DNA of 64,000 nt, from the NCBI GenBank assembly GCA_964249735.1, contig CAXUDP010000007.1, forward strand, positions 3,903-67,902, in the 5' to 3' direction. The notes under the pieces are model-generated. The model did not search any database. It worked only from the letters and a program-made list of their open reading frames with translations, and was not told where the DNA came from. Origin of the DNA: Lichenicola sp964249735 (GTDB lineage Bacteria > Pseudomonadota > Alphaproteobacteria > Acetobacterales > Acetobacteraceae). Of this stretch, positions 10,168 through 17,766 are shown piece after piece (the first letter of the stretch is position 1; each line of letters starts with the position of its first letter). Both the position numbers and the translations under genes were made by a program.

Positions 10168-10809
10168 CTACCATCGTGCCAGCACCGGCAGAAGCAGGCG
10201 CGAAGACACGGCGATGCACAGGCAGGCCAGCATGTACCAGAAGGCGATGTAGAGCGGGTCGTCCGACGGGCAGGCGAACACGAACACGAACGCGCCCCAG
10301 GCCGCGGCGGCGATGCCCACGCTCCAGGCGGTGCCGGAATGGTCGGTGGGCGCGCCGCGACGCATGAGGACCGCGAGCCCGATCACCGCCGGCAGCGCCA
10401 GCAGCACCATCTTGGTGAGGCATTGCACGCCGTGCGGCCAGTCGAGCCGCGCTGCCAGCGAGGCCCAGCCGGCGCTGCCCGCGTCGAGCCCCCAGCCGAT
10501 GGCGAGGCAGGCGACCACGATCGCCAGCACCCAGCGGATCCCCCGCCGCGGCGATCCGGCCGGGTGGAACGAGATCACCGAGGCCACCCCGCTGACGCCG
10601 GCAATCAGCCCGAGGCTGGTCAGCTTCCACCAGAAGCTCGGGTGGTGCATCGCCGCCGGCATGTCCGGCCGCATCGCGCCCATCAGCAGGAACAGCACCA
10701 GCTCCAGCAGGCAGATGCCGCCCACGAGCAGGCCGTCGCGCCCGTCGGTGCGCGGCCGCACCGGCCTGAGGTCTGCGGCCAGGCGGTCGATCAGGGATTT
10801 ATCCGGCAT
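10168..10809 (-). CDS. nrsF: NrsF (DUF1109) membrane anti-sigma factor
   Basis: A 213-aa protein with six predicted membrane helices and a short N-terminal cytoplasmic segment (residues 1-25), typical of the DUF1109/NrsF family that holds the ECF sigma factor SigF inactive at the inner membrane until a stress signal arrives. Its ATG overlaps the end of the sigma gene by 11 bases, the standard arrangement for such pairs. Cysteines in the membrane part (in VQCLTKM, FACPSDDPLY and ACLCIAV) are candidates for redox or metal sensing, as proposed for the Caulobacter protein. Transcribed with sigF from the promoter at 11479-11504. Confidence 0.85.
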   Translation of the reverse strand: MPDKSLIDRLAADLRPVRPRTDGRDGLLVGGICLLELVLFLLMGAMRPDMPAAMHHPSFWWKLTSLGLIAGVSGVASVISFHPAGSPRRGIRWVLAIVVACLAIGWGLDAGSAGWASLAARLDWPHGVQCLTKMVLLALPAVIGLAVLMRRGAPTDHSGTAWSVGIAAAAWGAFVFVFACPSDDPLYIAFWYMLACLCIAVSSRLLLPVLARW

Positions 10810-11329
10810 CTTTGCGGTCCTGGATCATCGCGCTCAACCGGCCAAGGCCGCGATGGATGTTGACCTTCACCAGCGACATCGTCTGCCCGGTCCGGCGGGA
10901 CGCTTCCAGGATGCTGAGACCCTGCAGCTTGACCAGGCGGATGACGTCGGCCTGGGCCGGCTTGAGCTCGGCCAGAAGGCGTTCGAGCGACACGGCGCTG
11001 GACACCGCGTCCTCGTGGCCGGCGACGGAAAGGTTCTCGTCCAGCTCCTCGGTGGGATGAGACTTCATGGCGCGCAACCGGTCGATCCACTTGTAGCGGG
11101 CGATGGCACCCAGCCAGGCGCCGAACGGCCGGGCCGGATCAAAGGTGTGCCGCTTCTCATGCACGGCAAGCAGCGTGTCCTGCACAGCGTCGTCGACCAT
11201 CGCCGGCGGCAGCCGACGGAGGTAGTAGCGGCGCAGCCAGGCGCCGACCTCGGCGAGCAGGCGGCGGTAGCTGTCTGCATCGCCGGCCTGGGCCGCCTGC
11301 ATCATCCTGTCCCAATCGGGCTCGGCCAC
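10799..11329 (-). CDS. sigF: ECF sigma factor SigF
   Basis: About 176 aa from a GTG at 11329 (MAEPDWDRMMQAAQ...); the frame stays open to a GTG at 11446 but that extension looks unlike ECF proteins. Region 2 is visible as YYLRRLPPAMVDDAVQDTLLAV followed by PFGAWLGAIARYKWIDRLR (promoter -10 recognition); region 4 as LKPAQADVIRLVKLQGLSI then EASRRTGQTMSLVKVNIHRG (helix-turn-helix for the -35). Partnered with nrsF. A GTAACC-N16-CGAA site reads directly towards it, implying autoregulation, and identical sites precede the divergent oxidoreductase pair and the Met/His-rich peptide gene. With the 11329 start the 5' leader would be about 140 bases. Confidence 0.9.
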   Translation of the reverse strand: MAEPDWDRMMQAAQAGDADSYRRLLAEVGAWLRRYYLRRLPPAMVDDAVQDTLLAVHEKRHTFDPARPFGAWLGAIARYKWIDRLRAMKSHPTEELDENLSVAGHEDAVSSAVSLERLLAELKPAQADVIRLVKLQGLSILEASRRTGQTMSLVKVNIHRGLGRLSAMIQDRKDAG

Positions 11330-11478
11330 GCGGATCCCCGTCGATGCTGCTCCCGCCGGTCGCGAGCCATCCTGCCGTGCCAGGATAGGCCGCCCGGCTG
11401 CCGGGCGCGAGCGTCCGGATCGAAGTCCCGCTTCCAGGCTGCGCACATGTCCCGATCCATCGCGGCTGCATGAGCCTG

Positions 11479-11504
11479 TTCGGCCGTGCGGTGCGAACGG
11501 TTAC
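11479..11504 (-). promoter_or_regulatory. SigF-type promoter of sigF-nrsF
   Basis: On the minus strand GTAACC (11504-11499), exactly 16 bases, then CGAA (11482-11479). This is the element reported for SigF-dependent promoters in Caulobacter. It sits back to back with the plus-strand copy, 21 bases away. Confidence 0.75.
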
Positions 11505-11525
11505 AGCGGAACGGAAGGCGGCGAT

Positions 11526-11551
11526 GTAACCGCCGGCCTCCCTTCCTCGAA
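11526..11551 (+). promoter_or_regulatory. SigF-type promoter of the cytochrome b/oxidoreductase operon
   Basis: GTAACC at 11526-11531, a 16-base spacer, CGAA at 11548-11551. Transcription would begin near 11557, about 20 bases before the chosen ATG at 11578. Together with the minus-strand copy it makes a symmetrical divergent SigF control region. Confidence 0.75.
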
Positions 11552-11577
11552 CGAGCCACCGAACGGGGATGGCTTTC

Positions 11578-12222
11578 ATGACGAGAACTAAACCGAGCAC
11601 GAGCACGGCACCGAAAGCGCATCCGGCGGCAGTGCGCCTGACGCACTGGATCGCTGCCGCCTCGGTGATCTGCATGATCATGAGCGGCTGGCAGATCTAC
11701 AACGCGTCGCCGATCCTGTTCTTCACCTTTCCGGCCTGGGCGACGCTCGGTGGCTGGCTCGGCGGCGCGCTCGCCTGGCACTTCGCCGCCATGTGGACCC
11801 TGTTCGGCGCCGGCCTGGTCTACCTGGCCTATGGCGTCGGCAGCGGACATTTCCGACGCGACATTCGCCCGCCCGGACCGCGCGCGGTGCTGCGCGACGC
11901 CGGCGCCGCCCTGCGGCTGCGCCTTCCCCATCGCGAAGGGCACTACAACGCGGTGCAGCGCCTGCTCTACGCCGGCGTGCTGGTGGTGGCGGTGCTGGTG
12001 GTCGCGACCGGGCTGTCGATCTGGAAGCCGGTGCAGCTCGGATGGCTGACCTGGTGCTTCGGCGGCTACGATCTCGCGCGCCGGATCCACTTCGCCCTGA
12101 TGACTGCAATCGTGGGCTTCCTGGCAGTGCATCTGCTGCTGGTGGCGCTCGTGCCCTCGACGTTGCGCAGCATGATCACCGGCGGACGCCTCGCGCCACG
12201 CGAAACCGGAGACCGGGCATGA
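11578..12222 (+). CDS. cytochrome b membrane subunit (b561/Ni-Fe hydrogenase B-type)
   Basis: About 214 aa. The ATG at 11578 has a GGGGA 8 bases ahead; an ATG at 11569 is also in frame. Four hydrophobic helices carry candidate heme-b histidines: one in HPAAVRLTHWIAAAS, one in LAWHFAAMW, and two in the last helices (RIHFALMTAIVGFLAVHLLL). It belongs to the cytochrome b561 / hydrogenase b-type family that passes electrons from the quinone pool to a periplasmic enzyme. The next gene starts in its stop codon (ATGA) and encodes a molybdopterin oxidoreductase, so this is its likely electron donor, in place of the MsrQ-type subunit usually paired with MsrP. Expressed from a SigF-type promoter. Confidence 0.85.
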   Translation: MTRTKPSTSTAPKAHPAAVRLTHWIAAASVICMIMSGWQIYNASPILFFTFPAWATLGGWLGGALAWHFAAMWTLFGAGLVYLAYGVGSGHFRRDIRPPGPRAVLRDAGAALRLRLPHREGHYNAVQRLLYAGVLVVAVLVVATGLSIWKPVQLGWLTWCFGGYDLARRIHFALMTAIVGFLAVHLLLVALVPSTLRSMITGGRLAPRETGDRA

Positions 12223-12974
12223 GCGCGACCAGGCAGCGTCCGGGACACGACGCGGTGCGCCCGGAGCTTCTCAGGATCGAGCGGCGCCTGATGCTTCGCG
12301 GCGCGTTGTCGCTGGGCGCGCTGTCGATGCTGACCGGATGCAACGTCGACGATGGGGATGCGGTGGACAAAGCGCTGGCCGCGGTAGGGCGCTTCAACGA
12401 CCGGGTGCAGGCGGCCCTGTTCGACAGCAGCCGGCTGGCCGCCACGTTCCCGCCGAGCGCCATCACCAAGCCGTTCCCGTTCAACGCGTATTACGGCATG
12501 GACGACATACGCACGGTCGACGCGTCGGCCTGGCGGCTGGAGCTGTCCGGCCTGATCGCCGACCGAAGGCCGTGGTCGCTCGCCATGCTGCGGCAGCTGC
12601 CGCAGCAGAGCCAGATCACCCGGCACATCTGCGTGGAAGGCTGGAGCGCGATCGGGCAATGGTCGGGCGTGCCGTTCTCGATCTTCCTGCGCCGGATCGG
12701 CGCGGATCTGCGCGCCCGCTATATCGGCTTCAGGTGCTTCGACGACTACTTCACCAGCATCGACATGGCGACGGCGCTGCATCCGCAGACAATCATGGCA
12801 CTGAACTACGGCGACGAACCGCTCCCCCCGGCCTATGGCGCGCCGATGAAGCTGCGCATGCCGACCAAGCTCGGCTACAAGAACCCGAAATACATCGCCG
12901 CCATCACTGTCACCAACCGCAACCCGGGAGGCTACTGGGAGAACCAGGGCTACAACTGGTTCGGCGGGTCATGA
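12219..12974 (+). CDS. exported molybdopterin oxidoreductase (sulfite oxidase/MsrP-like)
   Basis: A 251-aa catalytic subunit with an oxidoreductase molybdopterin-binding domain. The N-terminus has twin arginines (IERRLMLRG), a hydrophobic stretch and a lipobox-like LTGC, suggesting a Tat-exported lipoprotein. The motif HICVEGWSAIGQWSGVP supplies the conserved Cys that binds molybdenum in this superfamily; YFTSIDM and GAPMKLRMPTKLGYKNPKYI are further family blocks. E. coli MsrP (YedY) repairs oxidised methionine in periplasmic proteins; a similar repair role is plausible but the substrate is not shown by sequence. Translationally coupled to the cytochrome b gene. In Caulobacter a homologue is in the SigF regulon, matching the promoter seen here. 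Confidence 0.85.
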   Translation: MSATRQRPGHDAVRPELLRIERRLMLRGALSLGALSMLTGCNVDDGDAVDKALAAVGRFNDRVQAALFDSSRLAATFPPSAITKPFPFNAYYGMDDIRTVDASAWRLELSGLIADRRPWSLAMLRQLPQQSQITRHICVEGWSAIGQWSGVPFSIFLRRIGADLRARYIGFRCFDDYFTSIDMATALHPQTIMALNYGDEPLPPAYGAPMKLRMPTKLGYKNPKYIAAITVTNRNPGGYWENQGYNWFGGS

Positions 12975-13274
12975 GGACCGATCGACCATTGCATGCGCAG
13001 CCCGGGCGCAAGTCGGCGGACATGGAAGCGAACGTCGGACGCACAGTGGCTGGACGCCATAATTGACCGCGATCAGGTCGGCCGCCCGGCCGCACGAAAA
13101 TAGGTAGCACCTGCAACTCCCTTCGGCCGTCACGTCGGCTGCCGTCGAGGGCGGCAGGACGCTGGCGATTGTCAACAAGCTGAGACAGGCGCTTCTCGCC
13201 GGCGAGGATGTCCTTCGTGGGTTGCGGCCGGACGACCGAAACGGCAGCATCCGGTCGCGTAACGACAGGACAGG
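12975..13274. other. non-coding stretch
   Basis: About 300 bases between the oxidoreductase gene and a decayed hydrolase gene. No convincing reading frame, repeat or RNA was recognised. Confidence 0.5.
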
Positions 13275-14070
13275 ATGCGCTGGATGTGGAAGCGATCCTT
13301 GATCGGCGCTGCGTTGGCTTGGTGCGCCGCCAGTTTCCCAGCCGCGGCTGCCTCGCCCGCAACCGCAATGGCCGTTGCCGCACCATTCCCAGCTGCCAGC
13401 CCCGACTGATCGACGTCGGCGGCCGCCGTGTCGCGTTCCACGCCATTCCTGGTCGCCCGCCAGCGGTGGTATTCGAGGCCGGCGGTGGCATGGACGGGTC
13501 AGCCTGGGGTCCGGTGCTCGGCACCATCCACGGCGATACCGGCGCCGAACTGATCACCTTTGACCGTACTGGCTTCGGCGACAGTGATGAGGACACGCGC
13601 CCGGTGCGGCTGCAACACGATGTGGACGACCTCGAAGCGAGGTCTCTCCGCTCTTGGCGCCAACCGCAACATCGTCCTGGTGGACGGCACCGACGAGGAA
13701 ATGGCACGGATGGTGACAACCTTCCCGAAGGACATGGAACGAACCGACAAGCAGGGCCGCACATGGAACGCGTTCTTCACTGCTTTCTCCGCCATGCAGC
13801 ACGGCTTCCACACGATGCACTGGCCGGACAGCATGTCCGTCACCGTGATCGTGTCCGAGCCCCGCCGTTCATGACGCCCGCGGAGAATGCGGCCTGGACC
13901 CAGGATCACGTGGATTCGCGCACTCTGCCACGAACCGCACCGTGGTGATCGCGAAGGGGAGCGGGCACATCATAATGACCGACCGGCCGGACCTGGTTTC
14001 GCAGGCCGTGGTCGCTGCGGTCGAGCAGGTATGGCAGGCAGCCCGACATTGGGACCTGTCCATCCCTTAA
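13275..14070 (+). pseudogene. frameshifted exported alpha/beta-hydrolase
   Basis: An ATG at 13275 opens a clean signal peptide (MRWMWKRSLIGAALAWCAAS) that hits a stop near 13403. The protein continues in a second frame with RLIDVGGRRVAFHAIPG, VVFEAGGGMDG and FDRTGFGDSD (strand-oxyanion-nucleophile layout of alpha/beta hydrolases, though the nucleophile elbow itself is lost), then in a third frame (GLSALGANRNIVLVDG...), back to another frame near 13871 and finally in yet another with VVIAKGSGHIIMTDRPDLVSQ, which carries the C-terminal catalytic-His context, ending at TAA 14068-14070. At least four frame changes mean the gene is dead. It lies inside the SigF-controlled cluster. Confidence 0.75.
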
Positions 14071-14074
14071 TCCA

Positions 14075-14155
14075 GTTACGCGTGGCGGCGAGGCAGAGGA
14101 TAACCACGAAGGAGCGTGCGGTCCTTGATCTGCCTCGCGGCTTAACGTGACGCAT
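14075..14155 (-). pseudogene. possible transposase C-terminal stump (IS5-like)
   Basis: The minus strand reads RTARSFVVILCLAATRNWIK just before a run without homology. This resembles the last helix of IS5-group transposases (…ARSFLAA..LAA...W). It is very short, so the call is tentative; no other part of an element is seen around it. Confidence 0.3.
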
Positions 14156-14462
14156 GACGACCGCACACCATTCTCCCGCTCCCAGCTACAGCCGCTCGAC
14201 TTGGCTGCGGTTCGTACAGCTCGAGAACAAGATTGCATCTCGTCGTTCCAACGGGAGGCGCTACCCTCCGTACCCGGGTAGGCGTTGCCATTCTTCAGCT
14301 ATCATCCTGCGTCATCGACGATCTGCTGCGCGTCCATTTCGCCGATCAGGCCTCGGTCTCAGCGAACATGCGCCAGCCGCCGCCATCCGTTCCAGCGGAT
14401 CTACGTCGAGACAAATCATCTGTTGCGCGTCCCGGCGGATAACGGTGTGTGCCGCTACACCT
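14156..14462. other. non-coding stretch
   Basis: About 300 bases before the SigF-type promoter of the Met/His-rich peptide gene. No gene or RNA recognised; open frames here have no protein-like features. Confidence 0.45.
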
Positions 14463-14488
14463 GTAACCGCGAAAGCATCGCCGGCGAA
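14463..14488 (+). promoter_or_regulatory. SigF-type promoter of the Met/His-rich peptide gene
   Basis: GTAACC at 14463-14468, a 16-base spacer, CGAA at 14485-14488. The predicted start of transcription lies about 50 bases before the ATG at 14547. Same element and spacing as the two promoters around 11.5 kb. Confidence 0.7.
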
Positions 14489-14546
14489 TGATCAGACAGG
14501 GAACGGCAACGATGCCGACTGCCCGTGCAGCATGAGGATACACAAG

Positions 14547-14798
14547 ATGAACCGCTTGTTCGTTGTTCCGGCCGCCGCCCTGCTGGCGTTGCCGCTGTCC
14601 GCCGGCGCATTCGCGCAGGATGCGACCCGGACGTCGACGACGCATGACAGCATGTCCCATCCCACCGCGATGAGCCACGGCGGCGCGATGGCGCACGAGA
14701 GCATGGGGCACAATACCATGGCCCATGACACGATGGGACACGGCGCCATGGCCCATGCGACGCCGGACAAGGTGTCCGCTCCGGACCAGCCGAAGTAG
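14547..14798 (+). CDS. small exported Met/His-repeat protein
   Basis: An 83-aa protein; the ATG at 14547 is preceded by AGGA at the right distance (an in-frame ATG at 14532 is less likely). Residues 1-24 form a signal peptide ending AFAQ-D. The mature part is almost entirely a repeat: seven Met-x-His units (at Met36, 42, 48, 53, 58, 63 and 68), the last five spaced exactly five residues apart. It has no cysteine. Met/His-rich periplasmic peptides usually bind Cu(I), Ag(I) or other soft metals, and a sacrificial methionine oxidant sink is another option given the linked MsrP-like enzyme. Related exported pentapeptide-repeat proteins exist but the function is not established. Its own SigF-type promoter puts it in the stress regulon. 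Confidence 0.75.
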   Translation: MNRLFVVPAAALLALPLSAGAFAQDATRTSTTHDSMSHPTAMSHGGAMAHESMGHNTMAHDTMGHGAMAHATPDKVSAPDQPK

Positions 14799-14824
14799 CC
14801 GGCCGCATCGACGAGCAGCGTGAT

Positions 14825-14862
14825 CGGGCAGCCGGGGCGGGTGGAACCGCCGCGGCTGCCCG
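14825..14862. terminator. bidirectional terminator hairpin
   Basis: CGGGCAGCCG (14825-14834) pairs perfectly with CGGCTGCCCG (14853-14862), followed by TTCT on the plus strand. It lies between the convergent Met/His-peptide and DUF1223 genes and can end both transcripts. Confidence 0.6.
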
Positions 14863-14865
14863 TTC

Positions 14866-15579
14866 TCATGCGCGGGCGGCAGCGATAATGGGGCCGCCCC
14901 GGCCGGCCTGCACCAGGATGGCGGTGTAAAGCCCAGTCCGGGTTGGCGCGGGAAGAACAAAGGTCCGGGTCGGGCCGGTCGCCTCCCCTAGTGGCACCAC
15001 CTCGCGCACCACGTTGCGATGCGGCAGGGTGCGGCCGCCGTTCTCGCCGCGCTGGATCGGCACCTGCAGGATCCTGGGGTCGTAGCGCACCAGGAGCACG
15101 ACGGCGTTCGGTCCGGCACCGGTCACAGTGGCGCGATCGCCGGCAACGGCGATGACGGGTCCGCTCCCGCCGCGATCGGCTTGCCGGATCAAACCCTCGA
15201 GCTGCGCGCGGTCATCGCCGACCACGTCGCTGCGTCCGTTGACAACGACCTCAGGGGTGAACACCTCGCGACGCCTGAAGGCGTCGGCGTAGTCCTGCTG
15301 ACGCTGGGTGAAGGCAGCGTCGCCGAACGTGTCCTTCCAGCCGAGATTGTCCCAGTAGGTGACCTGCCAGGACAGGACCAGCAGGTCGGGACGGTCAGCG
15401 ATCGCCAAAATGTTGGCGTTGGCCGGAGGACAAGACGAGCAGCCCTGGCTTTGAAACAGTTCCACCACCGCGGGATGGGTGGCGTCAGCTGCCTGGGCGG
15501 GCCCGGACAGCGGCGACGCTGCTCCGGCCAGGATGGTGAACGCTGCGGTGGCGAACCGCCTCGGGACGCGCAGAGCCAT
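14866..15579 (-). CDS. DUF1223 exported thioredoxin-like protein
   Basis: A 237-aa exported protein (signal peptide about residues 1-30, ending AQA-A). DUF1223 members have a thioredoxin-like core; here the N-terminal motif VELFQSQGCSSCPPANANI supplies a CxxC pair in the expected position, followed by the conserved WDNLGWKDTF and TPEVVVNGRSDVVG blocks. It probably works in periplasmic thiol or redox chemistry, but no substrate is known for the family. It converges with the Met/His-rich gene, and a SigF-like promoter (N15 spacer) lies 60-85 bases upstream, so it appears to be another member of the same stress response. Confidence 0.85.
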   Translation of the reverse strand: MALRVPRRFATAAFTILAGAASPLSGPAQAADATHPAVVELFQSQGCSSCPPANANILAIADRPDLLVLSWQVTYWDNLGWKDTFGDAAFTQRQQDYADAFRRREVFTPEVVVNGRSDVVGDDRAQLEGLIRQADRGGSGPVIAVAGDRATVTGAGPNAVVLLVRYDPRILQVPIQRGENGGRTLPHRNVVREVVPLGEATGPTRTFVLPAPTRTGLYTAILVQAGRGGPIIAAARA

Positions 15580-15639
15580 GACCGGATTTCCTTCATCAGC
15601 CTGTCGCCCGGATCGTGGGCAGGTTCGGCTGATCAGGAA

Positions 15640-15664
15640 TTCGATGCAGGGACCCTTAGGTTAC
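15640..15664 (-). promoter_or_regulatory. SigF-like promoter of the DUF1223 gene (N15 spacer)
   Basis: Minus strand GTAACC (15664-15659), 15 bases, CGAA (15643-15640). The spacer is one base shorter than in the other three copies, so activity may be lower, but the position, about 60 bases before the ATG, is right for a promoter. Confidence 0.5.
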
Positions 15665-15687
15665 AGGACCGAACTGGCTCCCGCGCG

Positions 15688-16737
15688 TCAGGCGGAGCCG
15701 GGCTTCTGTCGGACCAGGGTGCGGATGCTGCGGAACGAGACCAGCTTGCGCCGCTGCGTGTCCCATAGCGCCAGCCGGGTACAGCGGATGCTCTGGCGCA
15801 GCGACAGGCGCGGCGCCGTCTGCAGCTCCGGGTTCGCCTCGTGGCAAGCGCGCAGACGGTAGTTCGGGATTCGGCTGGACAGGTGGTGGATGTGGTGGAA
15901 GCCGATGTTGCCGGTCAGCCAGTGCAATGGCCAAGGCAGGTCATAGAAGGACGAGCCCTGCACCGCCGCAGCGGCGAAGTCCCAGGACGGCTTCGGCTGC
16001 CAGTAGGCGTCCTCGAACTGGTGCTGCACGTAGAACAGCCAGATGCCGATGGTCGCCGCCATCAACACGACCGGAAGCCAGCCGAGCAGCAGAGGCAGCG
16101 GCCCGAGCAGCACCACCAGCAGGGTGGCGCCGCCCAGCAGCGCCGCATCGGTGCCGAGCACGCTGAGCCAGTCGCGCCAGCGCCGTCGCGGGTTGCCGAC
16201 CGGGATGCGCTGGCTGATCAGGAACAGCCATGTCGGGCCGAGGCCGAACATCACCAGCGGATGCCGGTAGAGGCGGTAGCCGAGCCGGCGCCGGGGCGTC
16301 AGCGCCAGGTACTCCTCCAGGGTCAGCGTGGTCACGTCGCCGATGCCGCGCCGATCGAGGTTGCCGGCGCTGGCGTGGTGGATCGCGTGGTCGCCGCGCC
16401 AGGACGCGTAGGGAGTCAGGGTGAACACGCCCAGCACGCCGCCAAGCAGGTTGTTCATCCAGCGCGACGGGAAGAAGGAGCCGTGGCCGCAATCGTGCTG
16501 GAACATGAACAGCCGCACCACGAGAAAGGCCGCCGCCGGCACCAGCAGGAGGACCCACCAGACGCCGCGGTCGATGCCGAACAGGATGGCGGCCATGGCG
16601 GCGAGGAACGGCAGCCCGGTGTTCAGGAGCTGGATCGACGCCCGCCGGCCGTCGGGCTTCAGGTAGGGCGCCACCATTGTCCGCCAGGTGCCGGAGGTCG
16701 GGCCGGAGGGACTGGGCGAGGTGGCGCGGTCGGGCAT
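15688..16737 (-). CDS. membrane fatty acid desaturase
   Basis: About 349 aa from the ATG at 16737. A di-iron membrane desaturase with the three histidine boxes HDCGH, HAIHH and HHIHH and four main hydrophobic segments. The box pattern and the PLHWLTGNIGFHHIHHLSSRIPNYRL region match the omega-6/delta-12 acyl-lipid desaturase branch (DesA/PhaF-like), which introduces a double bond into membrane fatty acids; position on the chain is not determined by sequence here. Electron donor (ferredoxin or cytochrome b5-like) is not encoded nearby. It is a single gene; the DUF1223 SigF-like promoter lies in the same intergenic region immediately downstream of its stop. Confidence 0.85.
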   Translation of the reverse strand: MPDRATSPSPSGPTSGTWRTMVAPYLKPDGRRASIQLLNTGLPFLAAMAAILFGIDRGVWWVLLLVPAAAFLVVRLFMFQHDCGHGSFFPSRWMNNLLGGVLGVFTLTPYASWRGDHAIHHASAGNLDRRGIGDVTTLTLEEYLALTPRRRLGYRLYRHPLVMFGLGPTWLFLISQRIPVGNPRRRWRDWLSVLGTDAALLGGATLLVVLLGPLPLLLGWLPVVLMAATIGIWLFYVQHQFEDAYWQPKPSWDFAAAAVQGSSFYDLPWPLHWLTGNIGFHHIHHLSSRIPNYRLRACHEANPELQTAPRLSLRQSIRCTRLALWDTQRRKLVSFRSIRTLVRQKPGSA

Positions 16738-16896
16738 GCGTGTTCCGGTTCGGGATCGAGGGAGGGAGATGGGGTGGGAGGGAGCCGTTCTCAAGCGATG
16801 CGACAACTCCGCCACCCACCCGCTCCCGGACCGGCATGCGACGAACGGCGGCAAGCGGTCCGGTGGGCCATCGTCCCACGGACCCTGACGTGACGA

Positions 16897-17088
16897 TCAG
16901 GGCATGCCGCCGGATCCCCGGGTGCGTCGGAGCGCCGCGTCAACGCTGGCCCGCATCGGCGTGGTCGGGCGGCCGATCAGCCCGCCGAGCTGGCGGCTGC
17001 CGTCGAACAGGGCGCCCTGCGCGGCAGCGGCATCGCTGTCCGACAACAAGCCGGCCAGATCGGGTGGCAGCCCGGCGGCAACCGCCAT
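16897..17088 (-). pseudogene. C-terminal stump of a QorB/YtfG-like quinone oxidoreductase
   Basis: The minus strand reads GLPPDLAGLLSDSDAAAAQG, then ALFDGSRQLGGLIGRPTTPM, which matches the last about 60 residues of NmrA-type SDR quinone oxidoreductases (E. coli YtfG/QorB ends with a very similar SDVGASKGGLFDD...LIGxPTT block). Everything before this part, including the Rossmann GxxGxxG, is gone, and the homology stops at the start of the divergent HxlR gene. In E. coli and others ytfG and the HxlR gene ytfH are divergent neighbours, so this looks like a deletion that removed the promoter region and most of the enzyme gene. Confidence 0.65.
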
Positions 17089-17512
17089 GATCGACGACGT
17101 GCCGCTGGCCAACGCCCTGTCCCGCTGGCAGGCCATCGGCTTTGATGCAGCGTCCTGCCCGATCCGCAACGTGCTGGACCGGCTCGGCGACAAGTGGGCC
17201 ATTCTCGTCCTGGTGGCGCTGGCGGCGGTGCCGCGCCGCTTCAGCGCCCTCGGCCGGAGCATGCCCGACATCTCCAAGCGGACGCTGACCCAGACGCTGC
17301 ACGATTTCCAGCACGACGGCATCGTGACCCGACACGTGTTCCCGACCAAGCCGCCTCAGGTGGAATATCGGCTGTCGGCGCTGGAAGGCTCGGTGCTGCA
17401 ACCGCTCGCCGGCCTGGTCGCATGGGCGGAGCACAACTATCCGGCGATCCGGCACCCCCGCGACGGGTTCGATGCTCTGCCGACGCAGGTGGCGACGCGT
17501 CCGGAGGGTTGA
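17087..17512 (+). CDS. HxlR-family regulator (QorR/YtfH-like)
   Basis: About 141 aa from the ATG at 17087; the longer frame upstream only mirrors the qorB remnant. A winged-helix HxlR (DUF24) repressor: CPIRNVLDRLGDKWAILVLVAL carries the conserved N-terminal Cys used for redox or quinone/aldehyde sensing in this family, followed by FSALGRSMPDISKRTLTQTL (recognition helix) and the wing (VTRHVFPTKPPQVEYRLS) and LxPLxxLxxWA C-terminus. It is next to the stump of its likely target gene qorB, so it may now have no local target. Its own promoter region appears to have been lost or replaced. Confidence 0.85.
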   Translation: MIDDVPLANALSRWQAIGFDAASCPIRNVLDRLGDKWAILVLVALAAVPRRFSALGRSMPDISKRTLTQTLHDFQHDGIVTRHVFPTKPPQVEYRLSALEGSVLQPLAGLVAWAEHNYPAIRHPRDGFDALPTQVATRPEG

Positions 17513-17766
17513 GGAGCGGTGCGACGGTCCGGGCGACGGGCGCGGCGACGGCCGACCCGCCGGGCCTCAGCGTCGGTTTCAACGGCACGCCCACGACCGC
17601 CAGCACGGTCGCAACCGTGCAGCGGAGCGGAGCACGGTCGCGTGATCCCGAACCGCCCTGCCACCTTCACGCGGCTTAAACCATCATTAAACGCTCGTTA
17701 AGAGCTTTGGGCTAGTCGGGATGCTCCGGCCATGACCGCAACGACCTGCGGACCGCCACCATCGCG

